Assembly: GCA_026182355.1 (NCBI GenBank)
Contig: JAPFBL010001096.1
Span: forward strand, 1 to 64,000
Direction of reading: 5' to 3'
Source: Hermatobates lingyangjiaoensis
Taxonomy: Eukaryota; Arthropoda; Insecta; Hemiptera; Hermatobatidae
Length of the DNA: 64,000 nucleotides
Both the position numbers and the translations under genes were made by a program. This document shows, piece by piece, positions 11,346 through 22,254 of this stretch (position 1 is the first letter of the stretch; every line of letters starts with the position of its first letter). The notes under the pieces were generated by a model. That model was not told where the DNA came from. It worked only from the letters and a program-made list of their open reading frames with translations, and did not search any database.

Positions 11346-11589
11346 ATAGTCATAGCGTTAGGTTTAAGGAGTCGATATATATATACATCAATGTTCAATC
11401 CACAATAAGAAATGATGGGGGAGGGGGAAGATCATTCAACCGTAACCGTTCTGTTAGGATTGGATTCTGAAAAGACAGCTTGATGCGCTTGAAAGATCTT
11501 AGTCTTTTTTTTTTTCATTTGTTATTGTGGTTTTAACATTGATTATATATAATATATATATATATATATAATATATATATATTTCTTCC

Positions 11590-11860
11590 TCCTACACTTC
11601 TATTGTCAGTGCGTACCGTCTTGACCGTACTCAGTGTGATGAATTCTATGTAGGTTTAAAACCTCTATCTTAGGCCCACATATGAATAGTCATAAGTCCC
11701 TTGCTCAATCGGAATTGTACACTGTTTGTTGCTATTCATGTCAGTTTCCATAGTCTAAGTTTCTATGAATGTTTCAGAGTTCAGATACTTCTCGCCACTC
11801 AACTTCCATTCCTGAGGACGATCGTTACCAGCATCGAAGTATTGAATGTGAGTCCTACTA
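11590..11860 (+). pseudogene. Decayed PLE GIY-YIG domain and 3' end
   Basis: In shifting frames the plus strand gives YRLDRTQCDEFYVGL, then FVAIHVSFHSLSFYECFRVQ, clear matches to the endonuclease of the PLE at 23985-24401 (YRLDCTQCDSFYVGL and PVAIHANSHGLSFNDCFRVQ). Stops and frame changes break it. A degraded ribozyme-like segment follows (CCTGAGGACGATCG...CATCGAAGTATTG). TA tracts flank it (11545-11580 and about 11900). Just upstream, 11467-11510 is a diverged copy of the GACTCTGACGAAG family. Confidence 0.65.
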
Positions 11861-12089
11861 TCCATTTTATATATTTTTTTTCAAATTTTGCAAACTGTTT
11901 ATATATATATATATATATTATTGGCTGTTTCGTGACTGAATAGTTTAATTGTTTTTATTATATGAGGCAGGAGATTTTTGAAGTAGTATTGTTTGCGGCT
12001 CTAATGAAAGCCTCGTACTTAGAGCATCTTGACATTTGGTTAAGAAACAGCAATCATATATCAGATGATTGTATACCAGACCTTGTTGT

Positions 12090-13705
12090 TTTTACTTTAC
12101 TATAAGTAAAGTGTAGTGATCGTGAAAAAATTCGATCTCGAGATTTTGACGGAATTACATGTTTTGAGGTCCTAGAAGTCGTTTTATGAAGTTTTTTCGA
12201 TGATGTCTGTGTGTGTGTGTGGTGGGTGGGTGCGTGAGTGGGTGGGTGAGTGTGTTAGCATTGCTTGTTACCACGCTATGGTCCAGAATCATTGATGGAT
12301 CAAGTTGATATTTTACACAAAAATGGGCCACATAAAGACGAAGATCCCTATTCTTTGGGAAGAATTATGCCTGATGGGAAAGTCACTTTTTTTGCCAAAA
12401 ACCGTTTTTTAGAAAACATTTATTTCTCCTAAACTGATAACCCTAGAGTTTTGAAATTTTGACATTATCTTTGAGGTTACAAATGGAACAAACGAAAAAT
12501 ATATTCAGAATTTTAAAACAACGGGAAATATTTTTTTTTCACTAAAATGTACAAATTTTGACTTTTAATTCAATCTCAAACCTTGTGAGAGCGATACAAG
12601 CCATACTGTTTGACGGATCAAAATGAAAATATGCCTAAAAATAGAAAATTATGTGGAGAATGAGTTGAAATATTTTTTTTCAAAATTACATTCGCTAAAG
12701 GGGCGTTACAGTACGATTTCTGTTTTTAGAAAATGTTTTTTTGACGCTAAACGGCTCATTAAAAAATAATGAAAATTTGACCAAAAGTGGAACAAAAAAT
12801 TAGCAATTCATAAAAAAAAATCATGAAGTTTCAATTATGGGAAAGAGCAATAACGCTATAAAAACAGTTTGTTTATCTTAGACTAAAAGATCACCTGCTA
12901 TACTTGTCGAATTTTTTATATTTTTTTCATTGTTTACATTGACTTAAAAATTTTTTGACCGAATCCACTGAGATAAAATTGATTTTATAAAGGAACAGTT
13001 TAAATTGTTTATTGACGTATATGAGATGTAAGAGGAATAATATTGTGCAGGAAAATGATAACACTCACTCAGAAAAAATTTGTATATATGTTATTTGCTA
13101 AAGGGGAAGGAAAATGATCTTTTTAAATACTTGGAAGATATAAAATTCACAGTATAATAATTCTATAAAAAACCAAAAATGTAAATGATATTTCAAAATT
13201 GAAATCTTTCGTTTAGAGATTAATAAATGTAATTATCATACATCTTCAATTATAAATCACCTTAAAACAGCATTTTCTTCGCTGTTTATCATGTTTTTCA
13301 CAGAAAAAAAGGGTATTTTCCTGTTTTAAATTTGAAATTTTTACTTTAATATTCAATGTAGAAGGATGTCAAGTAAACGATGTAAGAAATCCACTGGCTA
13401 TTTGAACAAAAGCCATGTTCTCTTGTAGGAGAAAATTTCGTTTCAAGAAATGTTCACTTTGGTTTTTCAAAAATGTTATTACTGCTGTAGTTATTATAAT
13501 GAAATTATTTGCATCAGCTGTGTGATGTACAAAAATAAGCTTATATATTGATAGATCCTTCAATCATTATTTGTACTACCTCAGGAATGAAAGACTAATA
13601 ATCATATCCCATTTAGATGTTTACATTATGCCTAAAAGAGACGTTATATATATTACATACTCATGAAATTTGACATTAAGTTACTTATAGTAAAGTTGAG
13701 TGAAG
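12090..13705 (+). repeat. Dispersed 1.6 kb repeat, probably a DNA transposon
   Basis: It starts with CTTTACTATAAGTAAAGTGT then AGTGATCGTG and ends near 13705 with TTACTTATAGTAAAGTT, so the ends share an inverted ACTATAAGTAA core. Inside are a GT/GGGT-rich stretch (12205-12255) and AT-rich sequence without a recognisable transposase. The start recurs at 46178-46240, exactly at the end of the duplicated segment. Diverged relatives are at 5738-6110, 18420-18700 and 34690-34980. The family name is unknown to me. Confidence 0.5.
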
Positions 13706-13799
13706 GCCACTCCAGATTTTTTTTTTGTTCGTCTACAATTTTACATTCATGTTCATATATGTTTTTTAATCTCCTGGGTAGTTTATCTACTCCTGGCCT

Positions 13800-14120
13800 T
13801 AACCTCAATTGTTAAGCGCTTATTTATTGTTAATTTATATATTTAATCCTTGTTTACGTACTTATTTTTATTTTTAATTTGTTTTTTTACACATTTTTAA
13901 TAGTTTTTTATTTAAATGTTTTTATTTTTGTTGTTATTTTCTTTTTTTTTCCTTGTCTGTCTATCCTCCGTAAGTTGGTTACTCTGACTGTATATCTTTT
14001 CAACGAGCTATCTGTTCAAAAATTTACCTGTCTTCGGAGCGACTCACATCTGCCTTCCTTATTATGAGACAATCGGAATATAGTAGTGAGTTTCTGTGAT
14101 TTCTTCTATGTGTGTTCTTT
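13800..14120 (+). repeat. Diverged PLE 3' region
   Basis: A T-rich stretch is followed by CTTATTATGAGACAATCGGA, ATATAGTAGTGAGTTTCTGT and TTCTTCTATGTGTGTTC. The order and spacing match the 3' non-coding part of the PLE at 24400-24770, but the ribozyme-like core is no longer recognisable as CUGANGA. Confidence 0.4.
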
Positions 14121-15301
14121 TTGTCTAGTTCATATATGTTTCTTTTTTAATTTCAAATATGTTTTATGGTCGTTTCGAAGCAGTAAGTTGGCAGTTTTGC
14201 TTTTAGAAGAGATGAAAAGTTGAAGGCTATCTTGTGTTTCAATACATGTGCCATTGTTTTTTAATTACATATTCGTTTCGTGATGATAATCAAAAAAGTG
14301 ATTCTTATACTGCGTTTTTCATGTCCTCCTGATTATTGCTCCTTCCCATGTGTTGACTTGTGTCCATAACGTTATAGGAGGTCATCAACTTGTTGTTGAA
14401 ATAACATTGATACCTGTTGTCTAATTTTTCTACTGATAAGCTAAAACTATTCCAAGATGATTTTATCTTTCTGGACACTCGCTATTTTAGTAAATGCTAC
14501 TATTCTTTGATTTGCGAAGACCAATGTTTACAGTCTCTTTGCGTTGTTATTTCTATTTACTGCTACTTTAAAAAAGTGAATTTTCTTGTTTATACTTATG
14601 TTCAACGTGATTATTAAAATTGAGTCAACCTCACATTCTAATTTGAGGTGTTTAACATTTTCTTGGATTTCAGCTATTAAATACAAATTGAATAACAAAT
14701 ACACATTTAAATACAAATTTCTTTATGTATTTTAACTGTAGATTTAGAATATAAAAAGTTTAAAGTCAGTTTAAGCTATGACTCTAATCACCAGTTACAC
14801 CCTTAATGGGGAAAAGCTACTAGAAAACCCTTTTATTTAGAAAGCCTTCGTTTTGTCTGGGCAACTGGATAATGACTTACTAACACAATCCTGCCACATA
14901 AATTCCACTAAAAATAAATCCCTGGATTTTATAAACATACTAAGAGGAAATTTCTGTTGGAACTGTTTTGTAAGAGGTCTTGCCGATGAGGTGAGTGGTT
15001 GAACCACATTTTGTGCTCGGTTTGGTCCTAGAAGGTAGAAAAATAAATTAATGTGGTCTGAAGAAGAGCATTTGAAACTTTTGACACAATAATCTCAACT
15101 AAAAATACACAAAAAAAGTCATTTAGGACTGAATGAAAGATCAGTTCAACAATTTGGTTCAGTGAAAACAATTTGATGCCAATTCTACAATTTAGCCATT
15201 CGTTCTGGTAATGCAGCTTTTAATAAAGCCATTTCTGTTAGACACTGAGACTAAGATTAGTCAGTTTGTTGATTGGTAGCTAAAAGAAGTTGTTTTTGCA
15301 G
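14121..15301. other. Non-coding, probably upstream intron of the arrestin-domain gene
   Basis: No gene seen. The last bases (TTGTTTTTGCAG, ending at 15301) form a good 3' splice site for the exon at 15302. Confidence 0.45.
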
Positions 15302-15420
15302 TTGATGGAGAATGTATGAGTTCGACCTGGTGCTGGATGAGCCAGACAGGGTCTTCTTCTCCGGGGATGCCGTCACCGGGCACATCGTCGTCGATATTGC
15401 CTCCAGCCTCCCGGTCCAAG
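15302..15420 (+). CDS. First coding exon of an arrestin-domain (ARRDC/alpha-arrestin) protein
   Basis: The exon starts after a TTGTTTTTGCAG acceptor; ATG is at 15312-15314, and an in-frame TGA just upstream supports it as the start. The 36 complete codons begin MYEFDLVLDEPDRVFFSG and continue DAVTGHIVVDIASSLPVQ, followed by a phase-1 donor CAAG/GTACAC at 15421. This is the N-terminal arrestin fold: the F-x-I/L-x-L-D strand, a ...V(Y/F)xxG-(D/E)xVxG... turn, then the H-I-V-V-x strand. Arrestin-domain proteins are adaptors that bring ubiquitin ligases or trafficking machinery to membrane cargo. GC-richer codon use than its surroundings and intact splice sites suggest a live exon. The next exon was not found nearby; a decayed arrestin exon lies 35 kb downstream. 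Confidence 0.85.
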
Positions 15421-15460
15421 GTACACAAATATCAGTCATTACATTTTTATTTATAATATT

Positions 15461-16129
15461 ATTATAATTAGTGATGGGACGAGTACTTCGATTCGGGAAT
15501 CTGAAATATCGCAACTTTTCTAGGTATCGGAATCGGAGAATTTTAATCAAATCTCCGATCCTGAAAACGATTATTTGAAATAAATACAGATAGTATGTAA
15601 TTGATACTTGTTTAACAGAGATTTCAGTTTTATACAGAGTGCCAGCGTGGCTGTTGTTCAGCTGGATTATTTGTTTTTATTAATTCTTAGCTATTAAACT
15701 TTGAAATTTTAACATACACACCACACGCTACACACAACACACAACACGCCAATTGGATCACCAATAATGAGAGATGCTAATGTTCTTACATTACAATCTA
15801 GGAATATTGGCACTTGAATATCAATAGGTACTACTATTTCAAGGATATTACAAAGATTTTTTTTGTCGAAACTTTTACCCTTTGTATTTCATGTCAGAAG
15901 ATTGTTTTTTTATTATTTTTTTTGTTATAACAAAATTATTTGTGCACATTCTCAATACATGATTAATAAACATACTTTGTCTATAAAGCATTTATTTTTT
16001 AAAACTGCTTCAGGGTCTGAAAATAAGCATTATTAAAAGATTGTATTAAGCATTAATAAGCAAAATAAGCATTAATTGCAGGTATCTGAATCGTAAAGAT
16101 ATTGGTCTCGTCCCATCACTAATTATAAT
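15461..16129. mobile_element. Non-autonomous hAT element with 8-bp target duplications
   Basis: Termini are TAGTGATGGGACGAG (from 15469) and its complement CTCGTCCCATCACTA (ending 16121), both flanked by the 8-bp direct repeat ATTATAAT (15461-15468 and 16122-16129). An 8-bp duplication and this terminal sequence are typical of hAT transposons. The 653-bp interior has no transposase frame, so it would have been moved in trans. It sits about 40 bp inside the intron after the arrestin exon donor. Confidence 0.85.
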
Positions 16130-17030
16130 ATGACATCCTTGTTAAAACACATGCCTTACTGGATTAAATATTACCAGAGCCATCAACTGTCTTACCACCT
16201 ACGTTGGTTTCTTTATTCAACTCCCGTCATTTACCAATAGCTTACTGACTAGTTTTACTGTTCCTTTAGGTTAATACTCAGAACAAGCGCCCTCCCTCCC
16301 CTCTTGCCATATTAAGTGTTCAATGATAATATATATTGTATTATGTAAAAATAATATATACTATAAAAATAATATCTTATACTATCTATAAAGACCCCTC
16401 TAATGATACTAATAGTAGATATTGATCCCAGACCCCATGGCAGGGGCTCCTTGTTCTGCATATTAACCCAGTTCAGTTATAATATAATAATATATATTAT
16501 ATATAATACATATATTATGTAAAAATAATATACCTTAATTATAATATATAATATATTTAAAATCAAATTCTTAATTTGCTAAAAACCATAATCATTATAA
16601 TATACATATTGGAATTTGTTGAGCTGTAACGATTTAATGTCACTATTTGAATGGTATGTAGAAAAAATGGTCAAAGTATAAGCCAATGAAAATATGAAAA
16701 ATGAACTTATTAATAGCAATGAAATTAATGAACAAAATATTTCCATAATTCATGGTATCATCCACTGCAGGATACCTATTTAAGTTAAAATAATTTAGAT
16801 ATATAACTACATATTATAAAATGAATGTGGTTTAATGACAGCTGTAAAAGTGATTTTGGGGAATTAAAAATTAAGATTTGGATTAAAGTGTTATGTTCTA
16901 CAAAGGATCTATGAGAGATGATTTCTGTGCCATCATCGGGACATTGCTACGTTAAGGTACCTTAGCTAATGTATCTGCTCTATGGTTTTGCAGTTTCCCA
17001 TCAGTCGTTTATCGGCGTTTTGTTTGATCG
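16130..17030. other. AT-rich intronic or intergenic sequence
   Basis: No gene seen. Several ATAATATATATT stretches (16327-16560) form weak tandem blocks. Confidence 0.35.
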
Positions 17031-17161
17031 GTGATTCTACATTGGGAGTCCTAAATTTTGCCTAACTCAAGTACATTTCGAGTAGGGATCTTTAAGAAGT
17101 ACCTGACATCATGCAGGCAGGAACCGACGGCTTAACGTCCTTTCCGAGGACCAGAAGGGGC
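17031..17161 (-). repeat. SINE body fragment
   Basis: On the minus strand this matches the middle of the SINE at 41255-41556: ATTGGGAGTCCTAAATTTTG, CTAACTCAAGTACATTT, GTAGGGATCTTTAAGAAGTA and ACCTGACATC on the plus strand. The tRNA head is missing. Confidence 0.65.
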
Positions 17162-19240
17162 CTCTTTTTATAATAACAAAGATATTTATACGTCTTAGAC
17201 TATTAAAACTTGGATTATTTAGAATATCCATCAGCTTATTTTCAACTAAACGTCACATTACAGGAGACAGCTCTCCTAAAACATCTATATATTATATCAT
17301 TATTAACCGTCATCAATGAGACTAACGTTACCTTCCAAAATGGATGTATCTATATATTAGTTCTGATACAATAGATTCTGAGACATGTTATTGCCTTATC
17401 TTCTTTATCAAAGCGGCAGTACTGTCCGATTCCTTCAATATTTAAAAATTTTTCTATATTGTTAAATCAATTTTTAGCACTGACTTGGCTGAATCTCTTA
17501 ATAGACGCTTTGACACAGTGATAAACAAATTGTGATTCCCGTCTTCCATATTATCAATACCAACAGAGTTTTTAAACATACCAGAACTATGCTTACCTGA
17601 TATTGTGATATATGCACAACATGTTGACTGTTTGCAACACTCTTGTTAGACGTCCATATTTCACACGCTATAAAATGTCATAAAATATATGGTTGATTTA
17701 ATTCTGCTCTTATAATTTTAAGAACTAAATCCCCTTACATGATGTTGCGGGGCTCTGATTGTTGTTTATTATGATTAGATACATATTTATAATGGAAGTA
17801 TCTTAATATAACATTATTACATAGGTCCCCACAAAGTATACAAAATTATATATATATTACAATGATCTGGCCAGATCGACGGCGACAAACCCGCAAAGCG
17901 TGCAAACGCTGGTGAAGTGAATCGATTCAGAATGAAAAATGGCGGCAACACCTGGTTACTTACTGCCTTCGTCAGTGTTGCCACTTCAATGTAATAACTC
18001 ATTCATTAATATTTATACTTGTTTCATTCAACATTTACAGCGTAATTTATTTGATTCTGATGAATAGTTTCAAGTCAATGTAAAGTAATCCAAAACATAC
18101 AAAGTTATATCGAGTTGAGTTTTCAGTGTTTAGAGTTATATTTGGGTTTATTGTAATCTAGTTTGTGAGTTCTAGCTCATTTTTTTTCACCAAATGTAAG
18201 AAAAATATTTTACAATGGTTTGCTGTTAGACTAGAAAATATTTTCTGAAGACATTAAATATACCAAAACGCTTTTGTCCATGAACGTTTCGTTCATCTTA
18301 TTTCAAGAAAAAAAGACGTTCAGTTTATACTATTAAGTGGTGTTATTTTTGTGTATGATTTCATTATGAACTTTAAAACAGTGTAAATCCTTTTGTGTTC
18401 AAAACCTTTTTGAATCGAAAATTACATATTTTATTGTAAAATTGGCTATGTGTGTTTGTGTATCCAAAAGGCACGTGTGTATGTGGTATGTGGGCACGCT
18501 AAAGGTCACAGCGTTTGATGTAATCTATTGTTTGAGCAATATTTTATGGGGGAAATGTCACTTTTTTGGAAAAAATGTGATTTTAGGCAACTTTTTTTCC
18601 TTCTAAACTCCAGTCTTGAAATTTTGTCGTTAAAAATGCTTAAAATTTTAAAACAACTTGAATGCTATTTGCTCAACAATAACAACATTTTGACTTATGA
18701 TTGATTCTATGAGTTCGTAATAAGAAAAATGTGTGAGAATATATCATATATTACATTTATAGCATCATATGTCAGGATAAATTGAAGTTTTTTTCTCAAA
18801 AATGCACAAAATTAATTAACACAGTGAAATTGGTGAACAAAATAAAACTTAAATTAGTACTGTAGAAAAAAATTAAAACATGGTTTTTAAAATAGAGAGT
18901 TCATTTAGGTGAAGCAATACAGATTTAAACATGGATAAATATATTCTGCCTTCAGTAGGGTGAAAGAAAAAAACATTAGTTTTTTTTGGAAAATTCAAAT
19001 TGTACAAAAAAATGCTGTATATAGAAGAGTATTGTCTTAAATACTACTAACAACATTCTAGTTTGTGCGCTTCTAACTCTAAGAATTAGAGATATTAGAC
19101 CAGTCATTGCTGTCAGACGCCCAGTCATCGCCCTGTGCCAACTAAAATTCATCACGGATTCATGGATCACCGGCTGTCCTCGTTGAATTTGTTTGATTCA
19201 ATTTTTTTTCTATAGTTCAGTGCTATACATATACCTATAC
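17162..19240. other. Non-coding sequence with one GC-richer island and a repeat relic
   Basis: A CpG-richer island at about 17865-18000 (GCCAGATCGACGGCGACAAA, CGCAAAGCGTGCAAACGC) stands out and could be a promoter, a first exon or a transposon end; no conserved peptide was recognised. At 18420-18700 the sequence resembles the dispersed repeat at 12300-12560. A second GC-richer patch is at 19110-19190. No firm gene. Confidence 0.35.
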
Positions 19241-19601
19241 ACAAATATCATTTAAGGCCAAAGCGGCTTCAGTGTTGACGATCTTTTTGAGAACGCGTTC
19301 TTTTCTCTTTAAACAATTTACGGTGTTGTAAAGGCAACTGAAAGAGTAAATCTCCCAAGGACATAATTATGAAAACTTTTAACGAAAACAAACTTTACTA
19401 AGTAGATCAAGCTTTCAACCGCACTGGTCATCTTCAGAATAAACAAACATTAATATTATAATCTTTATAAATAAAATAATGATTTTGTCTGTACATTGCT
19501 TAGAACTGACTCATTTCAAGTTTTCTTTACGTTTCATACATTGGAGAAACCGAATCCACCCTTAGAAAAATTTTCGTTTGTCGGTTTGTCCGCAAAACTT
19601 T

Positions 19602-19890
19602 GTCACAGGTAAACTCAGCTACCATAAGACATATAAAGCTGAAACTTTTACAGTAGATTTGTGTAGGTCTAACTTAAAATATAGGCTATGAATTGATTGG
19701 AAATTCAACGTAGAAGTGAAGTTATGGACGTTTAACGCAAAAATGTTTGTCACAAGTAAACTCAGCCACCATAAGACATAGCGAGCTGAAACATTGACAC
19801 TGGATTTGTGTGTGCCTAACTTAAAATATGGGCTCTAAATAGATTATTAATTCAGTACAGAAGCGAAGTTATGGGGCTTTTAGCTGTATT
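19602..19890 (+). repeat. Two-unit tandem repeat, about 145 bp per unit
   Basis: TTTGTCACAGGTAAACTCAG, CTACCATAAGACATA, GCTGAAAC, GATTTGTGTAGG and GAAGTTATGG recur about 145 bp later with moderate divergence. Its position upstream of the Helitron coding relic suggests it belongs to the same element. Confidence 0.65.
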
Positions 19891-20139
19891 TTCCTAACTT
19901 CACAGACAAGTTTGTTTTGAAAATACACAGGTGTGGCAAGTAGGTATTGTTAGTTGATTTTAATTTCAATTGAGCACATGAATATATTGCGTATTTGACA
20001 TCATTGAAATGGTGTTTCACAGAGTTAAGGATGTACTATCTATTGAGAATAAATGTTTTGTAAACGAGCAATTCTCAGCCCTTAATATGAACAGGCATGA
20101 GAAATCAACAAACAAGTTCTTACGCTGTATGAAGCCGAG

Positions 20140-20670
20140 GAAAGAACTTACAAGTCAGTAAAGAGATTGGATTAGTGATGAAGAAGCAGTTCATTATCTA
20201 ATTGAATTTCTTGACTCTGAATTTATTTCTCCTGGACTGCCTGCTCATGAGTAAAAACTTAAAGTAGGAGCACCAATGATGCTGCAATTTATAGCAGTAA
20301 CAAATTTCATGTTACTAAACATGAGTGACCCAAAAACTGTGCAACGGGACACGACTCTGAGTTCGTGCTCTACACAGATATGCCATAGAGGCGGACATAA
20401 TGACTGGATGTGGTATTGGGGAGTCTTCCGAACCACTGTCTGTTTCCATTCAAATGATTGCAAGGTCCTCTCAGAGTCTATTTCGCAATGACGTTAACTA
20501 AGTCGCAAAGGGAGACTTTATCTAACGCAGGAATTCAAGTTAGCGAAACCAAGTTTTTCTCACATGGTCAACTGTAGTTTACTTGCTCAATAGTCAGAGG
20601 TTTCAACTGATTGTTCTTCCATGAACCTGAAGGACAGACAGCTAATGTAGTGTATACAGAGGCATTTGTT
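20140..20670 (+). pseudogene. Helitron RepHel helicase C-terminal remnant
   Basis: With frame changes and stops, the plus strand reads SDEEAVHYLIEFLDSEF, GLPAHE(stop)KLKVGAPMM, then IEADIMTGC, then LQGPLRVYFAMTLTKSQRE, TLSNAGIQVSETKFFSHGQL, and finally EPEGQTANVVYTEAF. These match the Pif1-like helicase end of Helitron Rep/Hel proteins: the L-KVGAP-MLL block, the FAMTINKSQGQT motif and the FSHGQLYVA block, and the final EGKTANVVYKE. The Walker A and Rep parts are not visible. Clearly inactive. Confidence 0.75.
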
Positions 20671-20994
20671 TAACACTGTACTAATAATGGTGTTTTCTAC
20701 TATTCTATAATTTCTAATTATAGTATTAGTATAATACTATAATTGATATGTTGGAATACCAAGTATAATAGAATTTTTGATTCCGTCAAAGACGGGTACA
20801 TTTGCTAGTAAGAAATAAAACAAATAAACGAAAGAAAGAGTTGAGATACAATGACCCAAAAAGCTTAATAATAACAGTGATAACAGAGAGTAAACATGCA
20901 CTATGCAAGCGCTCCTAGCGCTGAGTAGGTAAACTAACAATACTATTCTGAGGTAAAATGGATAAACCAACAAAAGTCTCCACACAAATGAAGT

Positions 20995-21045
20995 TTTATT
21001 CAACGCGTTTCGAACACTTTGTTTTCATCATCAGGAAGACACTAT
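20995..21045 (-). ncRNA. Hammerhead-like ribozyme motif, left arm
   Basis: Minus-strand mirror of 21110-21160. It has one change in the stem II hairpin (GAAAAC opposite GTGTTC), so stem II is weakened here. Confidence 0.5.
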
Positions 21046-21109
21046 AATACAAATTATATCTAATTAGTTACAAAAGATTAGAGTGAACTAATTAGATATA
21101 ATTTGTATT

Positions 21110-21160
21110 ATAGTGTCTTCCTGATGATGAACACAAAGTGTTCGAAACGCGTTGAATAAA
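21110..21160 (+). ncRNA. Hammerhead-like ribozyme motif, right arm
   Basis: CTGATGA (21121-21127), unpaired T, GAACAC-AAA-GTGTTC perfect 6-bp stem II, GAAA (21144-21147), CGCGTT with a tiny A-C/G-U stem III, then GAA (21154-21156), which can pair with TTC just before CTGATGA. The predicted cleavage is after the U before GAA (GUU triplet). This follows the hammerhead consensus except for the extra base after CUGAUGA. Confidence 0.65.
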
Positions 21161-21474
21161 ACTTCATTTGTGTGGAGACTTTTGTTGGTTTATCCATTTT
21201 ACCTCAGAATGAGTAAATACCACACAATTACGGATTGCACAACTAATGATTTAACAATACTATGCTTAATGAATTTCATGATTCACTTAGTTACTTTTTC
21301 AGTTGCCTTTGCAACACTGTAAAGTGTTTAGGAGAAAAGAACGACTCATGCTCAAAAAGATTTTCAACACAGAAGCCTCTTTGGCCTTCAATGATATTTG
21401 TATAAAAGAAGATTTACTGCCCATTTACACGAGTATACGTATATGTATATACGTAAGTATACAGTTGGGTTTTT

Positions 21475-21517
21475 GACTCTGACGAAGACCGCTTGTTACG
21501 GTTGAAAGATCTTAGTC
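21475..21517 (+). ncRNA. Hammerhead-like ribozyme motif (GACU/AGUC family)
   Basis: GACT (21475-21478), CTGACGA (21479-21485), unpaired A, GACCG-loop-CGGTT hairpin, GAAA, GATCTT, then AGTC (21514-21517). GACU and AGUC give a perfect 4-bp stem I, and the tiny stem III is AG/CU. C at the variable core position N7 is allowed. Copies with the same layout are at 24893, 32969, 51624 and (altered) 52456. The segment is followed by CCCATTTCATATTGTG...TTTGATCA, the usual end of this repeat. Confidence 0.65.
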
Positions 21518-21549
21518 TTGTTCTCCCATTTCATATTGTGTTTTGATCA

Positions 21550-22254
21550 TATACGTATAGGTATACGTATACATGTGTTCCACACGTAACAGACTGAACA
21601 TACGCTTATGTAGATTCTTTACTGACTGCCTTCTATTTACATAGCACTTTTCAATGGACTGTCATACATTTTTAAAGTAATTTTTTTAATAACTCATATT
21701 TTGGTGCATTTTTAAAAAAAAAATTAAAAAAACTTAGAATGTTAAAAGAAAAAAATACTTGCAGCTCTTTGTATTAAAAACAATATCTTAAATGTCAATA
21801 TTAAAATAGATTAGTGACTAAATATAGCACCTAATTAAGAAATGTTACTTTTGATGGTTAACTAGTTGGATAGTTGGGAAATAGCCTAAGACCAAGTAAG
21901 AGGCCTTTGCTTAACTAGGTCGCTTTTCTGATAACTAATACCTTACCACACCTAGTTTAGTCTGTTCACTATAAACTGTGATTAGAACACTCTTTATATT
22001 CTTATTTCAAAATAAAATGAATAATAGTATAGCTTAAAAGGCTGATAATGACCTTTCAGGGCTGAAGATCATCTTTCAGAAGAGTATATTGTCTTTATTA
22101 GTTTTGTAAAGCCGTTAGTCAATCAGTTTTGACCACAAAAACGTTTTATTACAATGTACAGTGTTGTGTAAGTGAACATTTCACCTGCTATGGCACGCAC
22201 TGACTATCTAGTAGAAATCTGTACATGAATTAGAGTCAATAAAAGATAGGAAAA
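21550..22254. other. Non-coding AT-rich sequence
   Basis: No gene recognised. It lies between the GACU/AGUC-family element and the PLE fragment starting at 22255. Confidence 0.35.

Larger units (their letters stand above)
20945..21210. mobile_element. Foldback of a PLE 3' end (GAAACGCGTT family)
   Basis: A near-perfect palindrome: arms of about 120 bp around a 16-bp loop (about 21070-21085). Each arm runs from the centre outward through TATAATTTGTATTATAGTGT, CTTC, the ribozyme-like motif, AAAACTTCATTTGTGTGGAG and TTACCTCAGAAT. No coding sequence remains. It is inserted within the Helitron-bearing inverted repeat. The outer end resembles that of 26340-26735 (GTGGAGAC...TTTACC...). Confidence 0.75.
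19241..21412. repeat. Inverted repeat flanking a Helitron relic
   Basis: About 105 bp at 19241-19345 (CACAAATATCATTTAAGGCC, AAAGCGGCTTC...) recurs as its complement at 21297-21412 (...GAAGCCTCTTTGGCC, TTCAATGATATTTGT) with scattered differences. The 2 kb between contains a tandem repeat, Helitron helicase remains and a later foldback insertion. Helitrons lack long terminal inverted repeats, so the flanks are either another element's ends or an inverted duplication. Confidence 0.6.
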
